Below, piece after piece: positions 33,046 through 43,314 of a stretch of 64,000 bases of DNA. The notes below the pieces were generated by a model, which saw nothing but the letters and a program-made list of their open reading frames with translations, was not told the origin of the DNA and made no database searches. Both the position numbers and the translations under genes were made by a program. Source of the stretch: Variovorax sp. N23 (lineage in GTDB: Bacteria; Pseudomonadota; Gammaproteobacteria; Burkholderiales; Burkholderiaceae_C); NCBI RefSeq assembly GCF_025486315.1, contig NZ_JAOOPY010000004.1, positions 248,348 through 312,347 on the forward strand, written 5' to 3'. Positions within the stretch are counted from its first letter, which is position 1; every line of letters begins with the position of its first letter.

Positions 33046-34059
33046 ATGAATGATAACGCTAAGTTGTTGAATTTAAAAGAGAAAGTCGTCTCGGTCGCTC
33101 CTATGATGGACTGGACCGACCGCCATTGCCGATTCTTCCACCGCCTGCTCACCCGGCGCGCGTTGCTCTACACCGAGATGGTGACGACCGGCGCGCTGGT
33201 GCATGGTGACGTGCCGCGGCACCTGCGTTTCAACGCCGAGGAGCACCCGGTGGCCCTCCAGCTCGGCGGCAGCGAGCCGGCCGACCTGGCGCACTGCGCC
33301 AAGCTCGGCGAGGACTGGGGTTACGACGAGATCAACCTGAACTGCGGCTGTCCGAGCGAGCGGGTGCAGCGCGGTGCCTTCGGCGCCTGCCTGATGGCCG
33401 AGCCGCAGCTGGTGGCCGATGGCGTGAAGGCGATGGTCGACGTGGTCGACGTGCCGGTCACGGTCAAGCACCGCATCGGCATCGACAAGACCGAGAGCTA
33501 CGACTTCGTGCGCGACTTCGTCGGCACGGTGAGCGAGGCGGGCTGCCGCACCTTCATCGTCCATGCGCGCAACGCGTGGCTGCAGGGCCTGTCGCCCAAG
33601 CAGAACCGCGAGGTGCCGCCGCTGCGCTACGAGCTGGTTCATCGGCTCAAGCACGACTTCCCCGCGCTGCGCTTTTCCATCAACGGCGGCATCGCGCAGA
33701 CCGAGCAGGTGCACCAGCAGCTGCGCCTGCTCGACGGCGTGATGGTCGGCCGCGAGGCGTACCACAACCCCTGGTGGCTGGCCGAGTGGGATGCCGCCTT
33801 CTTCGGCGAGCCGGCGCATGAACTGTCGCGCGAGGACATCGAGCGGCAGATGTGCGACTACATGGTGCGCGAGGCGGCCGAGCACGGCACGCCGTGGTCG
33901 AACGTCGCGCGGCACATGCTGGGCCTGCGCAACGGCCTGCCCGGCGCGCGCCGCTGGCGCCAGGTGTGGAGCGACCACCGCCTCAAGGGCGAGGCGCCCC
34001 ATGCCGTCATGGCCCTGGCGCACGCACAGCCGGTCGAGCCGGTACTGCTGGCCGACTGA
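33046..34059 (+). CDS. dusA: tRNA-dihydrouridine(20/20a) synthase
   Basis: A 337-residue FMN enzyme that reduces uridine 20/20a in the D-loop of tRNA. It has VAPMMDWTDRHCRFFHRLL near the start, INLNCGCPSERVQRGAFGAC with the catalytic cysteine, VTVKHRIGID, and FSINGGIAQTEQV for FMN phosphate binding. The ATG at 33046 has no strong ribosome-binding site. Codons 2-13 are AT-rich (9 G/C of 36 bases), unlike the rest of the gene, as expected if island integration supplied the promoter and the first codons. Confidence 0.93.
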   Translation: MNDNAKLLNLKEKVVSVAPMMDWTDRHCRFFHRLLTRRALLYTEMVTTGALVHGDVPRHLRFNAEEHPVALQLGGSEPADLAHCAKLGEDWGYDEINLNCGCPSERVQRGAFGACLMAEPQLVADGVKAMVDVVDVPVTVKHRIGIDKTESYDFVRDFVGTVSEAGCRTFIVHARNAWLQGLSPKQNREVPPLRYELVHRLKHDFPALRFSINGGIAQTEQVHQQLRLLDGVMVGREAYHNPWWLAEWDAAFFGEPAHELSREDIERQMCDYMVREAAEHGTPWSNVARHMLGLRNGLPGARRWRQVWSDHRLKGEAPHAVMALAHAQPVEPVLLAD

Positions 34060-34086
34060 GGCGTTCAGGCCACAGCGCGAAGCGCG

Positions 34087-35823
34087 TCAGCGCCCCAGCA
34101 CGCGCAGGCCGATCAGAAAGACGGTCGCCAGCGCCAGCAGCAGGGCGACGCACCGCCAGAAGCGCACCGGGTCGCGTTCGACCAGGGGCGTGGCCCGCGA
34201 ACGGTGGAACGACGGGCCGGGCGACTGGAGGTCGTGCGCGAACTCCGACACCGCCTCCTGCCGCTTGGACGGATCGGGGTGCAGCGCCTTGCCCAGCACC
34301 GCATCCAGCCACACCGGCAGTTCCGGCCGCACATGACGCAGCGGCACATAGCGCAGGCCGCGCACGTCGCGCGGCGTGCGAACCCGCGCCGCCTGCAGGC
34401 CGTAGGGCAGTTGGCCGCCGAGCATCTGGTAGGTGATGGTGGCCAGCGAGAACAGGTCGGCACGCGGGCTGCCGCCATGGCCCAGCAGGTACTCCGGCGC
34501 CATGTACTGCAGGGTGCCGGGCGCGGCGGCCGTTTGCGCGTCGTGCCGGCCTTCGGCCAGCCCTGCCACATGCACGGTGCCCAGGTCGATGAGCTTCACC
34601 GTGCCGTGCCGGTCGATCATCACGTTCTCGGGGCGCAGGTCCTGGTGCAGCATCTCCCGCCCGTGCAACGCCTGCAGGCCCCGCGCCAGTTGCGACACGA
34701 TGGCGCGCACGCTGTCGAGCGAGGGTCGCGGGTGGTCGACCATCCATTGCGCGAGGGTCTGGCCGTCGATGTATTCCATCGCCACGAACAGATGGCTGCG
34801 CGGGCGGTCCCCGGCCCAGGCCTTGATGACGTGCGGGCTGTCGATGCGGCGCGCGACCCATTCTTCCAGCACGAAGCGGTCGAGCGCCTCGGCGTCATCC
34901 CGCAGGTCGGTCGAGGGTGTCTTGAGCACGACCTGCTGCTGGCTGTCCGTGTCCAGCGCGAGGTGCACGTGGCTGCGCGGGCCGACCTGCAGTTCGCGCA
35001 CGATGGTGAGGCCCTCGAACACCATGCGCGGCGCCAGCGGCGGCGGCAGGGCCAGCCCGTCGCGCGTGAGTTGCGGGTGGGGTGCATCGGCCTCGGGCAG
35101 CGCGTCGATCCGAAGCAGCTGCAGCGTGGCGTCGTCGACACTGCCGCGTTCGCGCGACCGGGCCACCAGCCAGGCCGCCGCCGCGTCGAAGTCGTCGGCG
35201 TGGCGGGCCAGCGCCTCGTGCACCGCAGCGGCATCGAGGTGCGCATAGGCGCCGTCGGTCGCTAGCAGGTAGATCTCACCGCGCTCGGCTTCCCAGCAGC
35301 GGTAGTCGATCTCGACGTTCGGGCCGGTTCCCAGGGCGCGGCCCAGGTAGGACTCGGCCGAGGACAGGCGCACGCGGTGGTCTTCCGACAACTGCTCCAG
35401 CGCATGGGCGTGCAGGCGGAACAGGCGTGCATCGCCGACATGCAGCAGGTGCAGGTCGCGGCCCTTGAGGACCAGCGCGCTGAAGGTGCAGACTTGGCCG
35501 CGGTCGCGGTCGAAGCGCGCGTCGCCGTGCATGTTCTGGGCGTGCAGCCAGGCATTGGTGGCGGCCAGCACGCGCTGCGCCGCGCGCCGGACCGACCACG
35601 CATCGGAGGTCGCGTAGTAGTCCTCCAGGAAGGCGCGCACGGCGGTCTGGGCGGCCACCTGGCTCACGCTGCTGGAGCTGATGCCGTCGGCCAGCGCCAG
35701 CGCGATGCCCTTGCTCGCGAGCACATGCCCCGACGGCAGGCACGCGCCGTGGAAGTCCTGGTTGGCGTGCTGCGTGCTGGCCAGCGAATGCTGGCCCAGC
35801 GTCACCCGCAGGCGTGGGCTCAT
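34087..35823 (-). CDS. Fused PP2C-type phosphatase and Ser/Thr protein kinase with C-terminal membrane anchor
   Basis: A 578-residue fusion. The N-terminal 240 residues resemble a PP2C phosphatase (ANQDFHG, ALADGISSSSVSQVAA, LLHVGDARLFRL, YLLATDGAYAHLD, VDDATLQLL). Residues about 265-530 form a Hanks-type kinase: VVLKTP with the ATP lysine, LHQDLRPENVMI with HQD replacing HRD, LIDLG replacing DFG, and APGTLQYMAPEYLLG. A transmembrane helix ends the protein (VALLLALATVFLIGL). It is the last gene of the nitrite cluster, overlapping the channel gene by four bases, so it probably tunes nitrogen assimilation; the substrate is unknown. Confidence 0.88.
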   Translation of the reverse strand: MSPRLRVTLGQHSLASTQHANQDFHGACLPSGHVLASKGIALALADGISSSSVSQVAAQTAVRAFLEDYYATSDAWSVRRAAQRVLAATNAWLHAQNMHGDARFDRDRGQVCTFSALVLKGRDLHLLHVGDARLFRLHAHALEQLSEDHRVRLSSAESYLGRALGTGPNVEIDYRCWEAERGEIYLLATDGAYAHLDAAAVHEALARHADDFDAAAAWLVARSRERGSVDDATLQLLRIDALPEADAPHPQLTRDGLALPPPLAPRMVFEGLTIVRELQVGPRSHVHLALDTDSQQQVVLKTPSTDLRDDAEALDRFVLEEWVARRIDSPHVIKAWAGDRPRSHLFVAMEYIDGQTLAQWMVDHPRPSLDSVRAIVSQLARGLQALHGREMLHQDLRPENVMIDRHGTVKLIDLGTVHVAGLAEGRHDAQTAAAPGTLQYMAPEYLLGHGGSPRADLFSLATITYQMLGGQLPYGLQAARVRTPRDVRGLRYVPLRHVRPELPVWLDAVLGKALHPDPSKRQEAVSEFAHDLQSPGPSFHRSRATPLVERDPVRFWRCVALLLALATVFLIGLRVLGR

Positions 35824-36632
35824 GCGATCTTGCGCTTGGGCCCGGTCTTGTAGTGCGTGGCGTACAGCGTGGCGCCGACGAAGGTCAGGCCGCCCACCAG
35901 GTTGCCCAGCACGGTCGGGATCTCGTTCCAGATCAGGTAGTCCATCAGCGTGAACTTGCCGCCGAGCATCAGTCCGGTGGGGAACAGGAACATGTTGACG
36001 ATGGAATGCTCGAAGCCCATGTAGAAAAAGATCATGACCGGCATCCACATGCCGATGGCCTTGCCCGACACGGTGGTCGACATCATGGCCGCGACCACGC
36101 CGGTGGAGACCATCCAGTTGCACATCACGCCGCGGATGAACAGCGTCAGCATGCCGGCGGCGCCGTGCGCGGCATAGCCCACCGTGCGGCCCTCGCCAAT
36201 GTGGCCGAGCTTCTCGCCGACGGCGTTGGGTGCTTCGCTGAAGCCAAAGGTGAAGATGATCGCCATGAAGACGGCCACCGTCAGCGCGCCGGCGAAGTTG
36301 CCGCAGAACACCAGGCTCCAGTTGCGCATCACGCCGCCCCAGGTGGCGCCGGGGCGCTTGTCGAACACGGCCAGCGGCGCGAGCGTGAACACGCCGGTCA
36401 AGAGGTCGAAGCCCATCAGGTACAGCATGATGAAGCCGACCGGGAACAGCATCGCGCCGACCAGCGCATTGCCCGTGTTGACCGTCACGGTGACGGCGAA
36501 GGCCGCGGCCAGCGCGAGGATGGCGCCGGCCATGTAGGAACGGATGAGGGTGTCGCGGGTCGACATCAGCAGCTTGGATTCGCCGGCGTCGACCATCTTG
36601 GTCACGAATTCGGCAGGTGCGAGATAGGCCAT
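35820..36632 (-). CDS. Formate/nitrite-family transporter
   Basis: A 270-residue six-helix channel of the FocA/NirC family. Helices include MAGAILALAAAFAVTVTVNTG, a GAMLFPVGFIMLYLMGFDLLTG segment and FCGNFAGALTVAVFMAIIFTF, with MGFEHSIVNMFLFPTGLML near the end carrying the conserved histidine. Its place between nirD and the kinase points to nitrite rather than formate. The gap to nirD is 42 bases. Confidence 0.9.
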   Translation of the reverse strand: MAYLAPAEFVTKMVDAGESKLLMSTRDTLIRSYMAGAILALAAAFAVTVTVNTGNALVGAMLFPVGFIMLYLMGFDLLTGVFTLAPLAVFDKRPGATWGGVMRNWSLVFCGNFAGALTVAVFMAIIFTFGFSEAPNAVGEKLGHIGEGRTVGYAAHGAAGMLTLFIRGVMCNWMVSTGVVAAMMSTTVSGKAIGMWMPVMIFFYMGFEHSIVNMFLFPTGLMLGGKFTLMDYLIWNEIPTVLGNLVGGLTFVGATLYATHYKTGPKRKIA

Positions 36633-36674
36633 GTGATTACCTGAACAAAAAGAAGAGAGATGAAGGGGCGGCGT

Positions 36675-37019
36675 TCAGCCGAGCGCGACCAGCACGCGGC
36701 CGCCGTCGATGCGCACCGTGTGGGTGCGCACCGAGTTCTGCGGCGCTTCGAGGCATTCGCCGGTGCGCAGGTCGAAGTGGTTCTTGTAGAGCGGCGAAGC
36801 GACCACGACGCGGTCGCCCAGGCTGCCGACCAGCCCGCGCGACAGCACGCTGGCGCCCGATTGCGGGTCGACGTTGTCGATGGCGTGGAAGCGGTCGTCG
36901 CCGATGCGGAAGACCGCGACATGGCGCCCCTGCACCAGCGCGCAGACGCCGGTGTTCGGGAGGATGTCGTCGGCCGCGCAGACGGCGGTCCATGGCAGGG
37001 TGTCGGTGGGCATGTGCAT
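36675..37019 (-). CDS. nirD: Nitrite reductase (NADH) small subunit
   Basis: A 114-residue Rieske-fold protein (WTAVCAADDILPNTGVCALV, then VAVFRIGDDRFHAIDN, then PLYKNHFDLRTGECLEAP). The cysteine and histidine pairs that would bind a Rieske cluster are absent, as is normal for NirD. It partners NirB in the cytoplasmic assimilatory reductase. It begins 13 bases after the nirB stop in the same leftward operon. Confidence 0.92.
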   Translation of the reverse strand: MHMPTDTLPWTAVCAADDILPNTGVCALVQGRHVAVFRIGDDRFHAIDNVDPQSGASVLSRGLVGSLGDRVVVASPLYKNHFDLRTGECLEAPQNSVRTHTVRIDGGRVLVALG

Positions 37020-37032
37020 GGTTCTCGGGGGG

Positions 37033-39576
37033 TCAGGCCGGCGTGGCCTCGGCCGGTGCTGCGGCGGTCTCGTCGGGCCGGGCCGGGCGGATCTGGCCGC
37101 GCTCCTGGATGAAGACGATGCGTTCGTCGGCCTTGTCGCTGTTGACGAAGGTGCGAAAGCGCTGGCGCACGGTCGGGTCGGTCACGGCGGTCTTCCATTC
37201 GCACTGGTAGGTGTCGACCACGTGCTGCATCTGCGCTTCCAGCTCGGTGCCGAGCCCCAGGCTGTCGGCGATCAGCACGTCCTTGAGGTAGTCGAGCCCG
37301 CCTTCGAGGTTGTCGCGCCAGGTGCTGGTGCGCTGCAGGCGGTCGGCCGTGCGCACGTAGAACATCAGGAAGCGGTCGATCAGCGCGATGAGCGCATCCT
37401 TCGTCAGGTCGCTGGCGATCAGTTCGGCATGGCGCGGCTTCATGCCGCCGTTGCCGCAGACGTAGAGGTTCCAGCCCTTGTCGGTGGCGATGATGCCGAC
37501 GTCCTTGCCCTGTGCCTCGGCGCATTCGCGGGTGCAGCCCGAGACGCCGAACTTGATCTTGTGCGGCGCGCGCAGGCCCTTGTAGCGGTTCTCCAGCTGC
37601 ACGGCCAGGCCGACCGAATCGTCCACGCCGTAGCGGCACCAGGTCGAGCCCACGCAGCTCTTCACGGTGCGCAGCGACTTGCCGTACGCATGGCCGCTCT
37701 CGAAGCCGGCGGCGATCAGCTCTTCCCAGATCAGCGGCAGCTGGTCTACGCGGGCGCCGAACATGTCGACGCGTGCGCCGCCCGTCACCTTGGTGTACAG
37801 GCCGTACTTCTTGGCGACCTGGCCCACGGCGATCAGGCCGTCGGGCGTGACCTCGCCGCCAGGCATGCGCGGGACGACGGAGTAGGTGCCGTCCTTCTGG
37901 ATGTTCCCCAGGAAGTAGTCGTTGCTGTCCTGCAGGCTGGCCAGTTGGGGCTTGAGCACGAACTCGTTCCAGACCGAGGCCAGCACGCTGGCGGCCACAG
38001 GCTTGCAGATGTCGCAGCCCAGGCCTTTTCCGTGCTTGTGCATCAGGTCGTCGAAGGACCGGATCTGGCCGACGCGCACCAGGTGGTAGATCTCCTGGCG
38101 CGAATAGGCGAAGTGTTCGCACAGGTGGTTGTTGACCGCCATGCCGCGCTTGGCCATCTCGAACTTCATCACTTGCGTGACCAGCGGCACGCAGCCGCCG
38201 CAGGTAGCGCCGGCCTTGGTGCAGGCCTTGATCTCGGCGATGGTGCAGGCGCCCTTTTCACCCAGGCTCACCACGGCCGCGCTGATCTGCGCCTTGCTCA
38301 CGTTGTTGCACGAGCAGATCTGCGCGGTGTCGGGCAGCGCCTCCACACCCAGGCCCGGCTTGGCCTTGCCGTCGCTCGACGGCAGGATCAGGAACTCGGG
38401 CTCGGCCGGCAGCGCGATGCCGTTGAGCGCCATCTGCAGCAGCGTGCCGTACTCGTCGGCATTGCCCACCAGCACGGCGCCGAGCAAGGTCTTGCCGTCC
38501 TCGCTGATCACGATCTTCTTGTAGACCTGCTTGCGCTCGTCGATGTACTGGTAGTTGCGGCTGTTGGGCGTCTTGCCGTGCGCGTCGCCGATGCTCGCCA
38601 CATCGACGCCCATCAGCTTGAGCTTGGTGCTCATGTCGGCACCGGCGAAGGCGGCCTCGGCATCGCCGGCCACGTGCCGGGCTGCCACGCGCGCCATCTC
38701 GTAGCCTGGCGCCACGAGGCCGAAGGTCTGCTCGTTCCACGACGCGCATTCGCCGATCGCGTAGACGTCGCGGTCGCTGGTGCGGCAGTGGTCGTCGATG
38801 GCGATGCCGCCGCGCGCGCCGAGGGCCAGCAGGCTCTGCCGCGCCAGCTCGTCGCGCGGGCGGATGCCGGCGGAGAACACGATCATGTCGGTCTCCAGCC
38901 AGGTGCCGTCGGCGAACACCATGCGGTGGCGGGCTGTGGCCCCGTCGGTGATGTCCACCGTGTTGCGGCCGGTGTGCACGCGCACGCCCAGCTCCTCGAT
39001 TTTCGTGCGCAGCACACGCCCGCCGCCGTCGTCGACCTGCACGGCCATCAGGCGCGGCGCGAACTCGACGACATGGGTCTCCAGGCCCAGGTCGCGCAGC
39101 GCCTTGGCGCATTCGAGCCCGAGCAGGCCGCCGCCGATCACGACGCCGGTCTTGGAGTGGGCGCCACTGGCCTTCATGCCCTCCAGGTCTTCGATGGTGC
39201 GGTAGACGAAGGTGTGCGGCCTGTCGCGGCCCGGCACCGGCGGCACGAAGGGGACCGACCCCGTGGCCAGCACCAGCTTGTCGTAGGGCAGCACCTCGCC
39301 GTCGACGGTGGTCACGGTGTTGTCGCGGCGCTCGATGGCGGCGGCCCGTGCCGCCAGGCGCAGCGAGAAGCCGCTGCGCGCGAAGAAGTCCGGCGCGACC
39401 AGCGACAGGTCGTCGGCCGTCTTGCCGGCGAAGAATTCGGAGAGGTGCACCCGGTCGTAGGCGGGGCGAGCTTCCTCGCAGAGCACCGTGACCTCGGCAT
39501 GCGAGAGGCCCTGCTGGTGAAGCTCCTCGAGGAACTTGTGGCCCACCATGCCATGACCGACGACGATGATTTTCAT
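37033..39576 (-). CDS. nirB: Nitrite reductase (NADH) large subunit
   Basis: An 847-residue siroheme enzyme that reduces nitrite to ammonia with NADH. The N-terminal FAD/NAD domains carry IIVVGHGMVGHKFLEEL and VVIGGGLLGLECAKAL. A BFD-like [2Fe-2S] domain has CSCNNVSKAQI with CTKAGATCGGCVP. The sulfite/nitrite reductase part has CVGSTWCRYG and SGCTRECAEAQGKDVG with YVCGNGG for siroheme and [4Fe-4S]. The start at 39576 gives the usual MKIIVVGHGMVGHKF; a longer upstream frame is not used. It leads the nirB-nirD-channel-kinase operon. Confidence 0.95.
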   Translation of the reverse strand: MKIIVVGHGMVGHKFLEELHQQGLSHAEVTVLCEEARPAYDRVHLSEFFAGKTADDLSLVAPDFFARSGFSLRLAARAAAIERRDNTVTTVDGEVLPYDKLVLATGSVPFVPPVPGRDRPHTFVYRTIEDLEGMKASGAHSKTGVVIGGGLLGLECAKALRDLGLETHVVEFAPRLMAVQVDDGGGRVLRTKIEELGVRVHTGRNTVDITDGATARHRMVFADGTWLETDMIVFSAGIRPRDELARQSLLALGARGGIAIDDHCRTSDRDVYAIGECASWNEQTFGLVAPGYEMARVAARHVAGDAEAAFAGADMSTKLKLMGVDVASIGDAHGKTPNSRNYQYIDERKQVYKKIVISEDGKTLLGAVLVGNADEYGTLLQMALNGIALPAEPEFLILPSSDGKAKPGLGVEALPDTAQICSCNNVSKAQISAAVVSLGEKGACTIAEIKACTKAGATCGGCVPLVTQVMKFEMAKRGMAVNNHLCEHFAYSRQEIYHLVRVGQIRSFDDLMHKHGKGLGCDICKPVAASVLASVWNEFVLKPQLASLQDSNDYFLGNIQKDGTYSVVPRMPGGEVTPDGLIAVGQVAKKYGLYTKVTGGARVDMFGARVDQLPLIWEELIAAGFESGHAYGKSLRTVKSCVGSTWCRYGVDDSVGLAVQLENRYKGLRAPHKIKFGVSGCTRECAEAQGKDVGIIATDKGWNLYVCGNGGMKPRHAELIASDLTKDALIALIDRFLMFYVRTADRLQRTSTWRDNLEGGLDYLKDVLIADSLGLGTELEAQMQHVVDTYQCEWKTAVTDPTVRQRFRTFVNSDKADERIVFIQERGQIRPARPDETAAAPAEATPA

Positions 39577-39919
39577 GTTGAATCCTGCACGTCCGGCCCC
39601 GTGGGGTGCCGTGCAGTCGCTGCATCGCGATGGTGCGACACAGCCTGGGCCCCCGCGGGATGCGGAACGAAATCGGGTTGGAACGACCGAGTGCCGGGCG
39701 GATGAACGCTTCAGCGAGTCTCGGGTTCCGCCGTCGTTGGCGGAGGCGATGACCATCGCAGCGGCACTGCGGCGGTGGTCGCAGCAGGTGACGCACGATT
39801 CATGCCCGGTGAATCGTGCCGTTTGGCGCAGGGATCGGTGCAGCGCAGGCTTGCCGCCTGCCATGCCGGCACCAAATCAGGGTGGCCGGCCCCAACAATG
39901 GGCCGACACGCGCCGGCGC
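39577..39919 (-). promoter_or_regulatory. nirB leader/promoter region with stem-loops
   Basis: A 343-base gene-free stretch upstream of nirB. On the nirB strand it can fold a six-pair stem TCCGCC/GGCGGA closing the hexaloop AACGAC (39727-39744), with A at loop position 1 and G at position 4, as in RNA hairpins bound by ANTAR antiterminators such as NasT. A convincing second hairpin and a U-rich terminator were not found. A 10-bp inverted repeat lies further upstream. Nitrate/nitrite-responsive control is plausible but unproven. Confidence 0.35.
39793..39819. repeat. Perfect 10-bp inverted repeat upstream of nirB
   Basis: GCACGATTCA at 39793-39802 and TGAATCGTGC at 39810-39819 are separated by seven bases. 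It lies between the end of the GntR gene and the nirB leader. It has no U-tract on either side, so a protein-binding operator is more likely than an intrinsic terminator; it could still end gntR transcription in another way. Confidence 0.55.
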
Positions 39920-40567
39920 TCAGGCCGCCGCTTCGAGGCCGTTGCTGAAGTGCTCGCGCATGCGGGCCATGGCGGCGGTGGGGTCCCGGGCCACGATCGC
40001 GGCCATCAGCGCGCGGTGCTCCCGCAGCGACTCGTCGATGCGCCCCGACTTGAGCAGCGAGTTGTGGCGGTTGAGCTTCATCACTTTGCGCAGGTCGGCC
40101 ACCATCTGGTCGCGCCAGCGGTTGTTGGCGATGGCCAGCAGTTGCATGTGGAAGCGCTCGTTGATCGCGAAGAAATGTTCGCGGTCGACCTGGCCCGGAA
40201 TGGCGGCGGCTTCCAGTTCGGCGTGGAGCAACTGCAGGGTGTGCAACTGGGCCTCGGTCGCACGCTCGGCCACCACGCCGGCCGCGTCGGACTCCAGCAG
40301 CGAGAGCAGGTGGTACACATCCGCCAGGTCCTGCTGCGACACCTCCGTCACATAGGCGCCGCGGCGCACCTTCATCGTCACCAGGCCCTCGGCGGCCAGC
40401 ACCTTGAGCGCCTCGCGCAGGGGGGTGCGGCTGATGCCGTATTCCTCCGCGATCTTCATCTCGTCGATCCAGCTGCCGGGCTCCAGCTCGCGGCTGAAGA
40501 TGCGTTGGCGCAGCAGTTCGGCGACCTCTTCGTAGAGGGCGCGGGGCGTGAGGGTGGCGGCGGACAT
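39920..40567 (-). CDS. GntR-family regulator, FadR/FCD type
   Basis: A 215-residue regulator. The winged helix-turn-helix (ALYEEVAELLRQRIFSREL, IAEEYGISRTPLREALKVLA, AEGLVTMKVRRGAYV) is followed by an all-helical FCD effector domain with conserved metal-binding histidines in FFAINERFHMQLL and ESLREHRALMAAI. The ATG at 40567 is used rather than a GTG 18 bases upstream. It is divergent from the methylmalonyl-CoA mutase operon, 105 bases away, so control of propionate catabolism by an acyl or dicarboxylate ligand is a fair inference. Confidence 0.88.
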   Translation of the reverse strand: MSAATLTPRALYEEVAELLRQRIFSRELEPGSWIDEMKIAEEYGISRTPLREALKVLAAEGLVTMKVRRGAYVTEVSQQDLADVYHLLSLLESDAAGVVAERATEAQLHTLQLLHAELEAAAIPGQVDREHFFAINERFHMQLLAIANNRWRDQMVADLRKVMKLNRHNSLLKSGRIDESLREHRALMAAIVARDPTAAMARMREHFSNGLEAAA

Positions 40568-40672
40568 GGGGCGAATGTACCGCACAAATTTTGTTTGAAT
40601 TAATAATTACGGATGGTTAGACTCGTCGAAACCAACACCGAGACGAGCGCGGACCCCCGCGTCCGCCAAGCC

Positions 40673-42840
<2,168 letters not shown>

Positions 42841-42844
<4 letters not shown>

Positions 42845-43314
42845 GCGATCTCCTGTCGCGGCTGTCGCTGCAGTCGGTGGATTCCGGCGATTTCGAGGAC
42901 ATGCTGGCGGTGCGCATCGACGCGATGCGCCCAAGCCTGGAGCGGGTCGGGCGCTTCGACCTCGCACGTTCGCGCGAGCGGCTGAGTGCCGGCTTCGTGG
43001 TGCCCTTCATGCACCACATCGTCATCGATGGCGAACAGCGCGTCGGCTTCGTCACGCTCAAGCCCGAGGGCTCGGACGCCTTGCGCCTCGACCACCTGTA
43101 TCTGCGCACCGGCTTCCAGGGCCGCGGCATCGGCGAGTGGGTCATGCGCTGGGCCAAGGCCCAGGCGCGTGCGCAGCAGCGCGACATCACGCTCACCGCC
43201 CTCGTGCAGAGCGATGCCAACCGCTTCTACCTGCGGCACGGCTTCGTGCTCGAAGGCGAGGAGGGCGTGGATCTGCATTACCGCTGGCATGCGGATGCGG
43301 AGGCGACGTGCTGA
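42841..43314 (+). CDS. GNAT-family N-acetyltransferase
   Basis: A 157-residue GNAT protein from GTG 42841, overlapping the mutase stop by four bases. The acetyl-CoA-binding segment is [20 protein letters not shown] with the Q/RxxGxG/A signature, and [17 protein letters not shown] is the usual C-terminal strand-helix. Small-molecule or protein acetylation cannot be told apart from sequence. It overlaps meaB by seven bases, so it is firmly inside the mutase operon; acetylation of a pathway enzyme is possible. Confidence 0.82.

Larger units (their letters stand above)
8553..33084. mobile_element. dusA-integrated, Tn4371-like conjugative-type genomic island (left edge uncertain)
   Basis: The right end is defined by a tyrosine recombinase abutting the 5' end of dusA, a known integration target for a family of integrases. 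Inside are a full traG-trbI mating-pair-formation block, AbiE toxin-antitoxin, several regulators and the ubiquitin-like operon. The left coordinate is the first clearly accessory gene; no second copy of the dusA 5' sequence was found, so the true edge may be elsewhere. No relaxase, replication or partition genes are seen. Confidence 0.6.

Noticed and set aside
36874..39705. A 943-codon open frame antisense to nirB
   Set aside because: NirB shows all cofactor motifs on the minus strand; the antisense frame has no recognisable domain.
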